From Sphagnum magellanicum (Eukaryota > Streptophyta > Sphagnopsida > Sphagnales > Sphagnaceae): 64,000 nucleotides of DNA. Position numbers and translations under genes: made by a program. A model generated the notes under the pieces. It saw only the letters and a program-made list of their open reading frames with translations, searched no databases and was not told where the DNA came from. Positions within the stretch are counted from its first letter, which is position 1; every line of letters begins with the position of its first letter. Shown piece by piece: positions 24,101-35,837 of this stretch. The stretch covers positions 5,083,958 to 5,147,957 of the forward strand of contig CM038913.1 of assembly GCA_021904315.1 (NCBI GenBank). Direction: 5' to 3'.

Positions 24101-26223
24101 TATTATGCTACATGATTCAAAACTTATAGTTAGATGGCTTTTGGCACAAATTAAATTATTTTTTAAATTTTTCGAAAATTTCAAGAAATATTAGTTTATT
24201 ATGTATGCCTGCATAATTCAAAATTCATAGTCAGATGCAAAACCCTAGCCTTCTCAAATATAGTATAAGTTTGTGAGGACAATCCAATCAAGAAGACAAT
24301 TGAAAACTTTTGATGGGTGAAAGTAGTTTTATTATATTTGTTTTCTAGGTATCGAAAATTTCAAAATTAGAACTAAGCTGTTGAATTAAAATCCCCTACA
24401 CATATTCATAATTGGCAAGTTACTACAAAGCCGCCAAGGTACTACAATAGTTGAAAGTTGAACCATACAACAATGATAACTACTTTTATTTCTTGAAACT
24501 AGTTGAACAATTCTTTGCCTAAGAATTACAAAAATGGTGTGATTTTGAGTTGTCTTAATGATCATTACATGCGAAAAATGAGTCATCTTCACATTAAATT
24601 TGATGTCATCCTGTATTAGCAAAATGTCACCATAGTCCCATACTTTTGTGAACATCAGACAAAATTTGAGGACTGTTTCGAGCCATAAAAGCCTGATGCC
24701 ATCATTGCAAAGCTGAACTTCCGTGAGAGCCATGCATTGGAACATTGGATTTCCAGCATGAATTGGAGTTCATGGTCAAGGTGAGACATCCAAGCATTGG
24801 TTTGCAACTTACAATATTTGGACTAGTTCACCCCACAAAAGCTGAATGTCATCACACTACATGGGGTTCCCATTACTGAATGGGAGTGGGTTGACCAACC
24901 AGCATAAACAAACCCAGCATAATCTGCAATTGTTGGCAGACTACCAGTGTAACAGCACAAACCTCCACTAAAGATTTCATGTCTGCCTGTGCTACCAAAA
25001 TTCATTCAATTCAAGCTCATCATTCGCACCACTTAAAGGTGTGTAATCAGGGCATTCTAATGATCAGGGTGGGCACAAGAGCAGAGATTGTGCATTTCAA
25101 GCTGATGACTGAGCAACAGTCTCTCACCAACCTACAAAACCATATTGGCTTTGTGTTCACAATATGTTGGGATGTTACATTCTAAAAACTGAGCAATGCC
25201 TCAGTACATTGTTCTACAAGAGCAAGGAGGTAAGCTTTTGCTGACAAACTCCAGGAGCTCAAGGTTATATAGTGTTCATAACAACTGGTGGACAAAGTTA
25301 CTAAGGACTCCAAAATGACAAGTGATGTGACAGAATGCAACAGCAAGTATGGGAGGCAGAGTGAATTGAATTCTGCCTCTCTGTTGGCTGGCTGGCTGGC
25401 TGGCTGCATGCATGAGGTCAACTCAGGTGTAGGGAACAGTAATTGTAAAAGGCTTCATCCAAAACACACATAGGTAGACCAAGGCTTGGACCCTGCTATG
25501 GTAGATGAAGCTTGCCCTGTCAAAGCTAAGTTTGATAAAGTTCTTTCATTGACAAGACCTCCCCCTATTTTGCACATCCTGCAAAACAAACAACTCATGT
25601 CAGATCTACTAAAACTTCAGCAACTACTGGTGTTCCCTTGAAAATCCTCACAATGTTTGCTGCTTTTGAGGAACAGAAATGGAAAATACCAAGATATGAG
25701 GACAAAGAGTGGAAGATTTTCTGGTCCTTTCTCAGAGCACTGTCACATTGTTTGGATAGGACTCATTAGTGTTGAGTTAGGCTTCAGGCTACAGCAGTTG
25801 ATATGTTCCCATATACACTCCCACAAGTTTTTTGTTGAGATCCTCTGGCGTTAAAACTATTACATTGCAGAATCCAACAAACATGCATCTCCAGAAATAA
25901 CAAATCAAACTGGCACATTTCGATGCAGCAGAATCTCAGCTCAGTCCTTGCTTAGGCCCTCAAATGACTTAACCCCAGTATGAGTGATTTGAAAACTTTC
26001 CCTTTGGTGTGTGATGTACATCAAAAGACCTAGGGTTCACTCCAGTATTCTCCTAGTATTTTCAGGTGAAAATACCACAGAATTCAGCTTCACCTAAAGG
26101 AGGCTTACAATCACTTGACCTACTTTGGACCAATAAATCCAAGGTAGACATTTATGAGAGAAATAAAGGGATGGGAGTGTGCCACACTAATCTTTAAATA
26201 CAGGGCATGTAGAACAGCACACC

Positions 26224-29200
26224 TTATACTGAGTACCTCTGCATTTCTTCCCAAATACGAAGAATCATATCAGCTGCATCTCCCTCATTGTCACAACTCG
26301 CCACTCCACTCAGGCCCATCATCCATTGCTTGTGCAGAGGTAGTAGACCTTCTTTGAGTAACACATAATCAAAGATCGAAGAGACTTTTGTCTCCATTTT
26401 GCTACTTGCCTGCTTTGCAGACTGTACAACGGATTGTGGTATGCCCGCTAGAGTAGCAACTTGAAGGCCATAGCTCTGCTTGCATACTCCTTCCTCAAGC
26501 TTGTAGAGGAAAACTAGCTTTTGGTCAGACACAGAATTAGGTGTCTGATTGCTTGTGCTGCTCTCCATAGCACAGGTCATGTGTTGCAAGCCAACTGAAG
26601 GATGTGATGAAAATTCAGTAGTGAGGGCATGATAATGAGTGGCAAATAAGAGTCGAGAGTCCAAGGTGTCAACAACATGGCGAAGGACCTGGAAAATGGC
26701 AAAGAACAACTTAGCAACTTCCCAGTCTACTCATAAGTGGAGAGCTAAGAGTTTCTGGAATTTCAAACAGGAGAGCTTACTGCATATGCAATGGCAAACC
26801 CATCAAATGTTGATGTTCCTCGACCAAGCTCATCAAGAACTACAAGTGAGTTATTTGTTGCATTTTGCAACACAGATGCTGCTTCTGTGCACTCAACCAT
26901 AAATGTACCTGCCAACAGTGAGATTATAACAGAGTAAGCGCAAGAACCATCGCCCTAAAACACCAACAGAGTTTAGAGAATGCATTTCAGAAAATGCATT
27001 TTACTTCCAGTAAAGGTGGCCGTCACAGCAAAAATGAACTCACTCTGTCCTTGCATGATGCGATCACTGGCACCAAGACGTGTGAAGATAATGTCCACTG
27101 GAGACAATGTACAAGACACGCCTGGAACAAAGCATCCCAGCTGGAAATTCATCACAGGGAGAAAGTAAGAACCACTTGTTCAGGCTTCTATGACCACTTA
27201 GTGATTGCATGGAAGTGATCAACCATGACCACATGCACAGTTATAGAAGACAACATTTCACCTGTTCTAGACCCACACAAGAAGGCAGCTACTATAATCT
27301 GTGATGGCAACAGAATCTGCAACAGTCTGAAGGAATAGTGGACCTAACCTGAGCCATAATTACAGCCAAGCATGTTGCGCGCAGCAGTGTGGACTTGCCC
27401 CCCATGTTTGGTCCTGTCAAAAGCATTGTGCGGGGAAGAGTAGAGGAGTCTGGGCCAGCAGTCCCAAGCTCCACATCATTGGGTACAATTACACCTCCAT
27501 TGTCCCTAGTACCAAATGGATGGCACAGGCCCTTGATAGCAAGAACTGAGCCTCCATGGCCTTGCTGTTTATTATGGATGAAGACTGGCCTACACACTGC
27601 ATTCAATGAAGTTCTTGCAGCTGCTGCAAAAGAACTCAACACATCCATTTGAGCAAGTATCTCCACTACTGTTTGCCATTCCTTGGTGTGCTTATTGAAG
27701 GATACCATGAGGCCACTTAACAGCAATGCTTCTTTCCCCAATAATGTTGATTCTTCCTCATCTTCCTCATCTATGACTTCATCTTCCTGAAATGTAAGGC
27801 AGAAAACTGTTGGTCAGGTGTGGTACGACTTCAATTTCAAGGAGATAGTGACTATTTCTCAGAGTAATTCCTAATCTGAAACTTCATTAACATAAGCAAA
27901 GAAACAATTGCCTTACAATCTCAACTCGGTGTAGAGTTTAGTTGAGTTAAAGTGTAGGAGAAGTATATAATAAGAGTCTCACTGTCATGTCCTCAGATCT
28001 TCAACAATCTATCAAAAAAATGCTTCCTGTGTTTCCCTTAAGTTATAACTCATAAACAGCATGCAACTCTCTGTATCATATGTTATGGTAGTTGGAGGTC
28101 ATGAAAGAAATGCCATGCACCTGTTTAGGAGTGCTCAATCTTGGGACCTTGCCACTTCGGTCAATGCAAGTCTCAATGTCTTCAAGGGTATCAAGAGCTG
28201 GACTTCTGTCTCCTAATGCCATTGCCACTTGCAAAATGTGTGCAGTGGGGGGCCCACCATCCTTGCAGCTCTGAAGCCAACAGAGCAGGTCGATAGCTGA
28301 ATGCATCCCTTGTAAAGCCTCACAGAATGTCTTAAGCTGCACAAGTAGCAGACAATCATTTCAGAATATGGAGCCATGCGTCACATGATCTTGTTTTCAT
28401 TCTAGTGAAAGAGAGAGGAGACAGTTGCTTACTCGCCGGTCATGTACTTTCTTGGCAGCCATAGGTACAACCCCTAAACTTGGGGACCCTGCTAAGCCTC
28501 GAACTCGGGCAACCAATCTTTCCAGGTCAGGCAGCAGTCGCAATTTTGCTTGTAGTGAGTAAGCCATCTCAGTGTGCCCAATAAGCTCCTGCACAGTGTC
28601 TAGTCTGTCATTGAGCTCAGAAGTATCTTGCAGAGGGTGGCAAATCCACCGTCTAAGGAGGCGTTTCCCATATTTAGTGACACAGCTATCCAAGTAACCA
28701 AGCAGAGTGCCTGCAGAAAAAGTTCACACTAAGAACCACAAATCATGGACATCACTGAAATCATATGAGGGCCTATACACATAAGTTCCTCCACAAATAA
28801 AGAGCACCAATTTCTGAGGAGTCTTCACCTGTTCGACCTCCATCATCTCTGTTTTCAAGGAGTTCCAAATTGACAATTGTATCTCCATCAAGATGAAGTG
28901 CCCCTCTGTAGACTTCATAAGGTAGTAAAACTCCACTAGGAAGTAGCTCACTATCCACCTGCATTAAGCCAAGATGAATAAAATATACAACCACTGCGGA
29001 AGGGACAATGTGCAATCTGCATATACTCCTGCAATCACACCAAACTGCTACACCTAACTATTGACATGGACCTCACCTTTAATCGCACTAAATGTGAAAT
29101 CAGTGCTCCTAGTGCACTGGCAGCGAGGTTTTTGTTTAAAAGAGATTCAAAAGCTTGAAGTGGACAGCCCCTTGAACCTCCTCCACCACTAACAGTCTTG

Positions 29201-32200
29201 AAGTAGCCACGATCTTTGACCATTTTGTTCACCATCTGAGGTTCCATATACTCATGTGTCAGAGCACTGAGAACTACTGGAAGTAGGCCTGCAGCCACAA
29301 TTACACCCTCAAATCTTAGTGAACCACAGCTATGAGATTGTAGAGGAAACTGCACAAGAACACTGTGTGTGAGCAAAACTAAACCAACATGACAAGAATG
29401 AGTATGGTCATAACCTTATGAGTGTCAGTCACAAAGTATCAGACCATCACCCTCAACATCAACAGCAGTGATTAGTTGCCATTACTCCTCACAGCTCTTG
29501 CTTGTCGATGTAGATGAGTATATTATAGTCTGCACAAAAATTTTGTGCTGAGTTTCTGTGACAAGTCTGAAAGCAATGTCAAGACTTGGTCATGATGTTG
29601 GCAAGCATTCAAGAGACATAGCTAATTAAAAAGTCATTAGAACAAGCTTATGAGGGTAAGTTTTGTTTCATTTTAGCTTGCTACTGTAGCAAGCGGTAAG
29701 CCTAAGGCATAGAGAGGGCTACATAAATCTTAGTGAAACAATTTAATACTCAGTAACACAATATGAAAAGATCACACTACCTGGGCTGTGGTGATTTCGC
29801 AGTACTTTCATCATGTCATCAGATAAAGCTGCTATCAACAACACAAACCCTGGTCATTACATGTACAGTACCATCATTCCACACATCTGCACTTTGGGTA
29901 TAATGTAGAAAATTATTGTGACAGACCAGCAAATCCAAAGCAAGCGACAAAAAGGCTTTACGAGGCTCCAGTGAGAGGAGAGTAGGGATCACCTCCAAGT
30001 TCATACAAGATTTCCTGAGGGGCAACCTACACAACAAAGTCCAATGGCACAAAATTCAGGACTTTGTATCTCAAGGTGTAGTGTAAATAAACAAAGCCAT
30101 CTCCAGACCAGAACTTTTTTTTTTCACACAACAAGATTGCTGCAATCAGAGAAGCATGAGAAACATGATCTGGATCCTAAAGGCACAAATAGTGCTGTGC
30201 ACCTTAGTTAGGAGTTCCCTTAAGCCTGAGTGTGAGCAATCATCCTGTATGGAGCCAACATAGAATCTGCCTGCAGCAGCATCCACAAAAGCAAACCCAA
30301 CTGCAACTGATGCTTGATTTGATGAGCTGTCTTTAGACCCATGCAGTGGTTCCTGTTTACACAAAAGTACAAGCCACTCAGCTTCTAGGATTGAAGGTGG
30401 TTGTACAGGTGCAAGGACTGGGAACTCAAGCATAGTAATGTGTTTGGAGCTAAAGGATATATACAAAACAAAACAGCATGATCTCACAAGGGACTGCACA
30501 ATAGGACATCCACTGATCTACAACACTGGATGCAATTGTTAAATGAAAACTGATGAATGAGACTGAGAGCTAGACAAAGAAGTCTGCAGAAGTGTTGGGG
30601 ACAACATATCACCTCACATAAAGCAAGAAGATGAACTGCTTCAGCTCGCATGTTGCCATCAAGCCTTGTTGATGGACTAAACACTTGGGTGAGATCACGA
30701 GTAACCATCTACAGCAAACAACCAGAACAGACAAAAGTTAAATCACATGGAATCAAAGTCCTAAGGAAGAACAATATAGTCTGCCACATGTATCTTGTCC
30801 AACTTTCCCTCTACTGCAGCGCTATACTCCACAATTGCAAAATGAGTACTCAAAGGCAATATCATCATAAGTATTGAGAACTTCTCCATAGTTATGATCT
30901 AAGTCAACCTGAATACAATTGAGAGATGATCCCACAGAAAAGTTATAAAGATTTCAGATCTGAAACATACAGTGGAAAAGAAAGAATTAAATAACAAATA
31001 AAGAAAAGAACACCCAACTCTTACAAGCAGAGAAAGACTAAGGACTGCTGTGAAGAACAATGACAATCAGATGCATATTCAGTGACCTTCAACAGCAATA
31101 GGTACAGTAGTGGCAAGCCGCTGTAACCTCCACCCGGCCTTCATCAGCTGCTAGCACCAGATGAAGGTCAATGTCATACATTAGCCAATATACTGAGTTT
31201 CTGTCATAATACCAGTGATAAGAGGAAGACTCAGTCATGATGGAGGGTACTGTTCAAAAATACATACAAGAGAAGGAGATGGCCAGAGAAACCAAGAAGA
31301 GAGAGGAAGACAAAAAGAAGAAAAATAAGAAAAAAAACCAAACATTGAAAGAGGAAGAGAATAGAGAAACAACACATATAGAACGTTAAGAGCATGCTCT
31401 TTTAAGGACAAATTGGGCCTTGAAAGTTTTTAAAGTCCTCCACTCATGATAACAAAGCCCTTGAAATGATCATTTTGAGAATTCCAAAACAAGGTAACCA
31501 AACCAAAATGTGTTTTTTTGTTAAGAAAACCACTGGATTGACTTATAGAAACATTGAAGAGACACCTTTACTCTTCAAAAGATTATTAAGTGCACCATTT
31601 GAGTTACAAAGAATTCTTTTGAAGTACAAAGACTTAAAAACCTAGAAAACTGACTATTGACTACTCCAAATTGGCAGAACCTGAGATATCTGAATCCACA
31701 TAAGGTATACAAATCATGTTAATACCTGGATATCTCTTGGCAAGAACACTTGACAAAAATGACAATGTTTACTGCTTTTGAAACTTGGGTTATTGTTAAA
31801 TCCAAGAAATTACACTTAGAACATTAGAACAACCATTAGAACAACCAAGGTCAAAAAATGATTTAGGGTTTATGCTACCACCAATAGAGTCTTTGTTGCA
31901 TATTAGAATATCTTTGTGTATTCAGTTGCTTATCTTTGTTGCAATGTAGTACACAAAGATAAGCATGCTTAGATGTCTATCATTTGCACCCCTAAAAGCT
32001 GAGAACTGAACAATAGTTGAATTTGGCAGCATTAACTTCTGAAAGGTATCTTCAGGTCAATGGCAAGTTCCCAACTGCAGAGTACACAAATGAAAATATG
32101 ATGAAAGAATAAGTTTTCGTACCCCACCCCCTCGTTTCTTGACTTGATCAGATGTTTCAAGCTGCTCCATTCTCCCAACCTTGTATCTGCAATAATAGAA

Positions 32201-34196
32201 TAATATTAATGCCCCCCAAGCTCTTACTCACAATTCACTACTACAAAACTCCACCTCTCAAAATGAAAGACTGGAGGAGCTTGCTGATGATGGCTACCCT
32301 AGATGCACCAACTTCTGCACAGCATCATCTATCCCACTCTCTGGGACTCCAACCTGCATATCAGAAAACAGGATGTGGTCAACGACTTTTCCATAGGCTC
32401 AAAAGTTACATCCATGGTGTTCAGAAACCATAACAAGGGCCAGCATGATTCAAAAACTCAATGACAAAATTTATACAGAACTAACCTGTTTGCACTTTCC
32501 AACACCACTGTAAGTCAGCTTCCAATCCATTTCTTTATGCCCAATCTCTGCATCAAGCTCATAAAGCTCATAGAATTTTCCCTGGGTCACCAATTTCAGG
32601 AATATTAGCCAAGGTCTATGAGTGGCAGTGTACAATAGCCAAGTACACATGTCACATGAGGAAACACACATTTGTCTAACCATAAAATGCGAAAGTACTG
32701 GCTCTTTAGGCAATTATGTATTAAGTCTAAACCACAACACTACTCTTGGGATGCCAAAAACTTACAATTTTGAAGAAAAAGATAGTATCCATGTACTCCT
32801 TTTTCTGGGTCCAGTACTGCTTCTGCGATGCTGACATTTTGGCCATGGCATCTTGAGGAATAAATAGGGTCCTCTTGTCATAGAGAGGATGATCAGGTCT
32901 TCTTCGTGAACCATCTCTGATCTTATCAGGGTGCAGCCAATCAAACTTGGCTTGCACTGCACTCTCTGAAGCAGCTTCCTCCTCCACCCCCAAGACATCC
33001 ATAAAACGTCTCCTCTTGTTGGGGCCTGCATTCTTCAAGGATTTACCTTCAGCAGTGTCACAAGGCTCCTCATCCTGAACACGCTTGAAACCAGGGATAA
33101 AAGGCCGTGAGAGTGCAACCTGGGGTTCAGAAACAACCGATGGCCTAGACTTGAGGGAAGATAACTGTTGTGGCTGCCTGCAACCAGACAACATCAAGGC
33201 TACAGATTTAGAAACTCTGACATGCTGTATAACAGTTATGTTAGACAATTATGCTTGCATTATCCACAACCAAACCAGTACTTCATGGCCACAGATTCAT
33301 CACAACACTATAAAGTCCCATCATCAATTATAGTAACAGGACATGAGAGCACAAACTAATAGTAGATTCATGGATGCACAAATGCTGGCTTTTCCCTTGT
33401 CAGGCTTTTTCTGTGGATGTGTATAACAAAATTTACAATACCCTAAACCCTAAGCACTTACACCCAGAAACCTGCAGGCAGACCAAAGACATAGGAAAAT
33501 GGATCAGTAGAGGAAGTTGAAAGATTGGTCAGCACTTGGAGCAACAGGTGGACATGCTTCCAATGGGAGGTGGCAAGACAAAAGGTTGAGGTTTACTCCT
33601 GACATTGCCCCTGAGCCAAGTTAAGGGCAAGGCAAAGCTTGGAATTGAAAGCAATGAAGCTTCAATTGCCAGAAAGAAGAAACCTAGCACCAGAAACAAT
33701 AAAGGGCCATTTTCTCTGAGGCAATAGGGCTATCAGAATCACCAAACAGCTGGCTCAAGCTCTCGTAGAAGAGGGGAGCAAGGGATGGATGACCTAGAAC
33801 CGAAGAAGCCAGTGCAAGCACTTACTGACTACTTTGCTGAAAATCTGCCATCGACTCTATAATCTCAAATGGATTTTTTGACAGCAGCCTCAAATTCTAC
33901 ATCCGCACTCTCTCAGGTTTACATGCAAAGATGCGTATGACGAGAGACTGTTGGTTTGAGTTTCCGAACCCTGGAGGCAGCCATTGAGTCTGCAAGTTTG
34001 AAGTTTCTTCGGACTCCGCCATGGAAGAAATTCGCTTCACTGTCGAAGCTGGCGGCTGGTGCTGGTGCTGGTTCTGTTCACTGCTCCCCTTTTTCCCCTC
34101 TCCATTTCGCACTTTAGTAGAAGAAGCCGCGATGTCGTCTGAAGTCACTGCAGTACGTTTGTTGAAGAAGGAGAACAAAGAGCGTTGCTGCGCCAT
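26224..34196 (-). CDS. MSH7: DNA mismatch repair protein MSH7 (about 1,098 aa, 18 exons)
   Basis: Exons: 34196-33923, 33793-33691, 33177-32766, 32581-32486, 32353-32298, 32186-32123, 30708-30613, 30352-30203, 30026-29993, 29828-29781, 29288-29077, 28958-28829, 28710-28433, 28336-28121, 27786-27349, 27140-27044, 26908-26781 and 26688-26224. All phases agree, giving 1,099 codons against 1,109 aa in Arabidopsis MSH7. This plant-specific MSH6 relative pairs with MSH2 (MutS gamma) to recognise base mismatches in the nucleus. Seen: PCNA-binding motif QRSLFSFF (residues 4-11); [10 protein letters not shown]; mismatch-binding F266-Y-E268 in [17 protein letters not shown]; core [13 protein letters not shown]; Walker [10 protein letters not shown] (about 848); [13 protein letters not shown] (about 927); and [15 protein letters not shown]7-type rather than MSH6-type residues include [12 protein letters not shown] and VEYRGAL-like [11 protein letters not shown]. 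Exon 2 ([12 protein letters not shown]) is the least certain exon: it is supported by phase and splice sites only. Confidence 0.96.
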
Positions 34197-34527
34197 GTCC
34201 TTTGAACAAACGAACTTCCCAACCTGCTTGAGAAAATTACCTCTTCGTTAAGCCTAAAACAGAGGAAGGAATCTCAAATTTCCGATGGCCTGAACTCTAG
34301 GAAACCTGCAAAGAAAATTCCTCCCTTGTATACCGCAAGTCACAGCAACGCAAGAAGAAACAGGTCTTACCTTTGTAACCACCAAAACCTCCTTTTTGCT
34401 TCAAGCTCTCACAAGAGAAATCTGGAATCGATCACTTGCATCTACAACTCGCTCGAGTTCAGATAGGAGACCGCATACTACAGACATCATCGATACAGTC
34501 CAAAACTCCAGATATTATTCTCAGGAT

Positions 34528-34925
34528 AGTTCAAATCAAAGAGCTTCAGCGGAAATTCCTTCCAGAGACCACACGATTGATTGCAGAGATGTCGAACAAA
34601 TCTGATTAGGAATAGCGTAGCGCAAAACAGAGAAGGAAAAAAAAAACGAGACGCACAAATACTTTCCACGTTCCAATTCGCAAACGAATTGGAAGAATTT
34701 GAGGGAAAACAATTTAAAATTCTTTTTTTTAAATCAGAGGAAATATAATTAAATCAAAGAGCTTCAGAAAAATTCCTCCCGGGGGAGGAGAAAGTACACA
34801 GATTGCAGAGCTTCTGTGAAGCCCCAGTAGCAATGCGTAGTACAAAACAGAGAGAAAAAGACATAGACACGTACATAACTTACAAGTTCGATGCGGCATC
34901 CGAATTGGAGGAAAAACTGAAGCGA
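34528..34925. repeat. Diverged tandem duplication in the MSH7/HSBP spacer
   Basis: Copy A (about 34528-34700) and copy B (about 34750-34925) share, in order, AAATCAAAGAGCTTCAG, AAATTCCT, GATTGCAGAG, an AGTA/CGTAG(C/T)(A/G)CAAAACAGAGA block, and CGAATTGGA(A/G)GAA. The MSH7 leader or promoter lies just to the left. Confidence 0.6.
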
Positions 34926-35138
34926 ACATAACAATACTAACATCGTTGTTCTCCTCTACACCGGCTGCTCTTCAACAACAAGCTGATGATCAGGAAACGA
35001 AAAACAAGTTGAAGCATTGTAAGACCGCGCAGGACGCGCGCGCAATTTTGCCCAAAGGAATCCTGCGAGCGTAGAACGTTGGAGCGCGCGGAGCAGGGAC
35101 AACGAAGGGCGGGAAATGAAGGGCGAGCATGCACGCTG

Positions 35139-35212
35139 ATAAGATATCAGCGATCGATACGCTATCAGCCGTCGGATGTAGGGGTTGCATATGTACGGTG
35201 ATACGCTATCAT
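35139..35212. repeat. GATACGCTATCA motif cluster
   Basis: GATACGCTATCA occurs at 35156 and again near 35200, with the related GATAAGATATCAG at 35139. Each is a short near-palindrome (GATA ... TATC). They sit in the spacer upstream of HSBP and are candidate protein-binding sites, but no known element was recognised. Confidence 0.45.
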
Positions 35213-35249
35213 CACTGGTCGATTTCTGGGACTGTCTGTGAATCAATTG

Positions 35250-35615
35250 GATGAATGTTACACCTGTGGGTGACACTAACAACATGGATGGAAAATTGAA
35301 ACGTGCAAGAAATAGACGAAAATTCAAATAGCATGGATGAAGTCGAAACGACATTAAATAGACAGAAATTCAACAAAACATCGGTGAAATTGGAAAGTGC
35401 AAATAAAAAATGAACGAAAATTAAACACACGTGGATGAAATTGAGCCTGCAATAAATAGATGAAGTTTTTGACAATATGGGTGAAATTGAAGGTGCAAAT
35501 CAATACAAGAAATCCAACACTATGGATGAAATTGAATGGGCAAAAGAGTTGGAATTTGACAATATGGATGAAATTTAATATGCTATAATAGATGAAATTT
35601 TAACATTTTGTTTCA
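35250..35615. repeat. Degenerate 45-50 bp tandem repeat upstream of HSBP
   Basis: About eight diverged units have the form ACAATATGGATGAAATTGAA followed by a G(T/C)GCAAATAAATAGA-like part. It ends about 90 bases before the telo-box-like TTTTAGGGTTTGATC at 35697-35711 and about 220 bases before the HSBP start codon. Confidence 0.65.
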
Positions 35616-35837
35616 AAAGAAAGGAACAACATGTCTTCAAGAGGCTGATCAAGATTAGGAAACCCTAAAATTATCGCGTTCACATTACCTGGACGTTTTT
35701 AGGGTTTGATCATCTTTCAACGCAGGGCACACGCTCTCGCTCTCTATTGTTGCTGTTGTTGTTGTTGTTGTGGTATCAAAAGAAGAGGTTCAACAAGTGC
35801 AAACATCGCTGCACAGAAAGATCGATCTTACACCGAC

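Larger units (their letters stand above)
18075..26223. other. AT-rich gene-poor spacer between VHA-C and MSH7
   Basis: Over 8 kb lies between two convergent stop codons. From about 18480 to 24380 it is AT-rich with degenerate simple repeats, an A13-G11 homopolymer junction at 23746-23769, and no open frame with a recognisable domain. The flanks (about 18075-18450 and 24400-26220) have the base composition of the neighbouring genes and may hold their 3' untranslated regions; a GGCT run lies at 25384-25404. Old transposon remnants are likely but I could not identify any family. Confidence 0.5.

Noticed and set aside
24386..24745. 119-codon minus-strand frame downstream of MSH7 as a gene
   Set aside because: No recognisable motif; more likely part of the 3' region of MSH7 or spacer.
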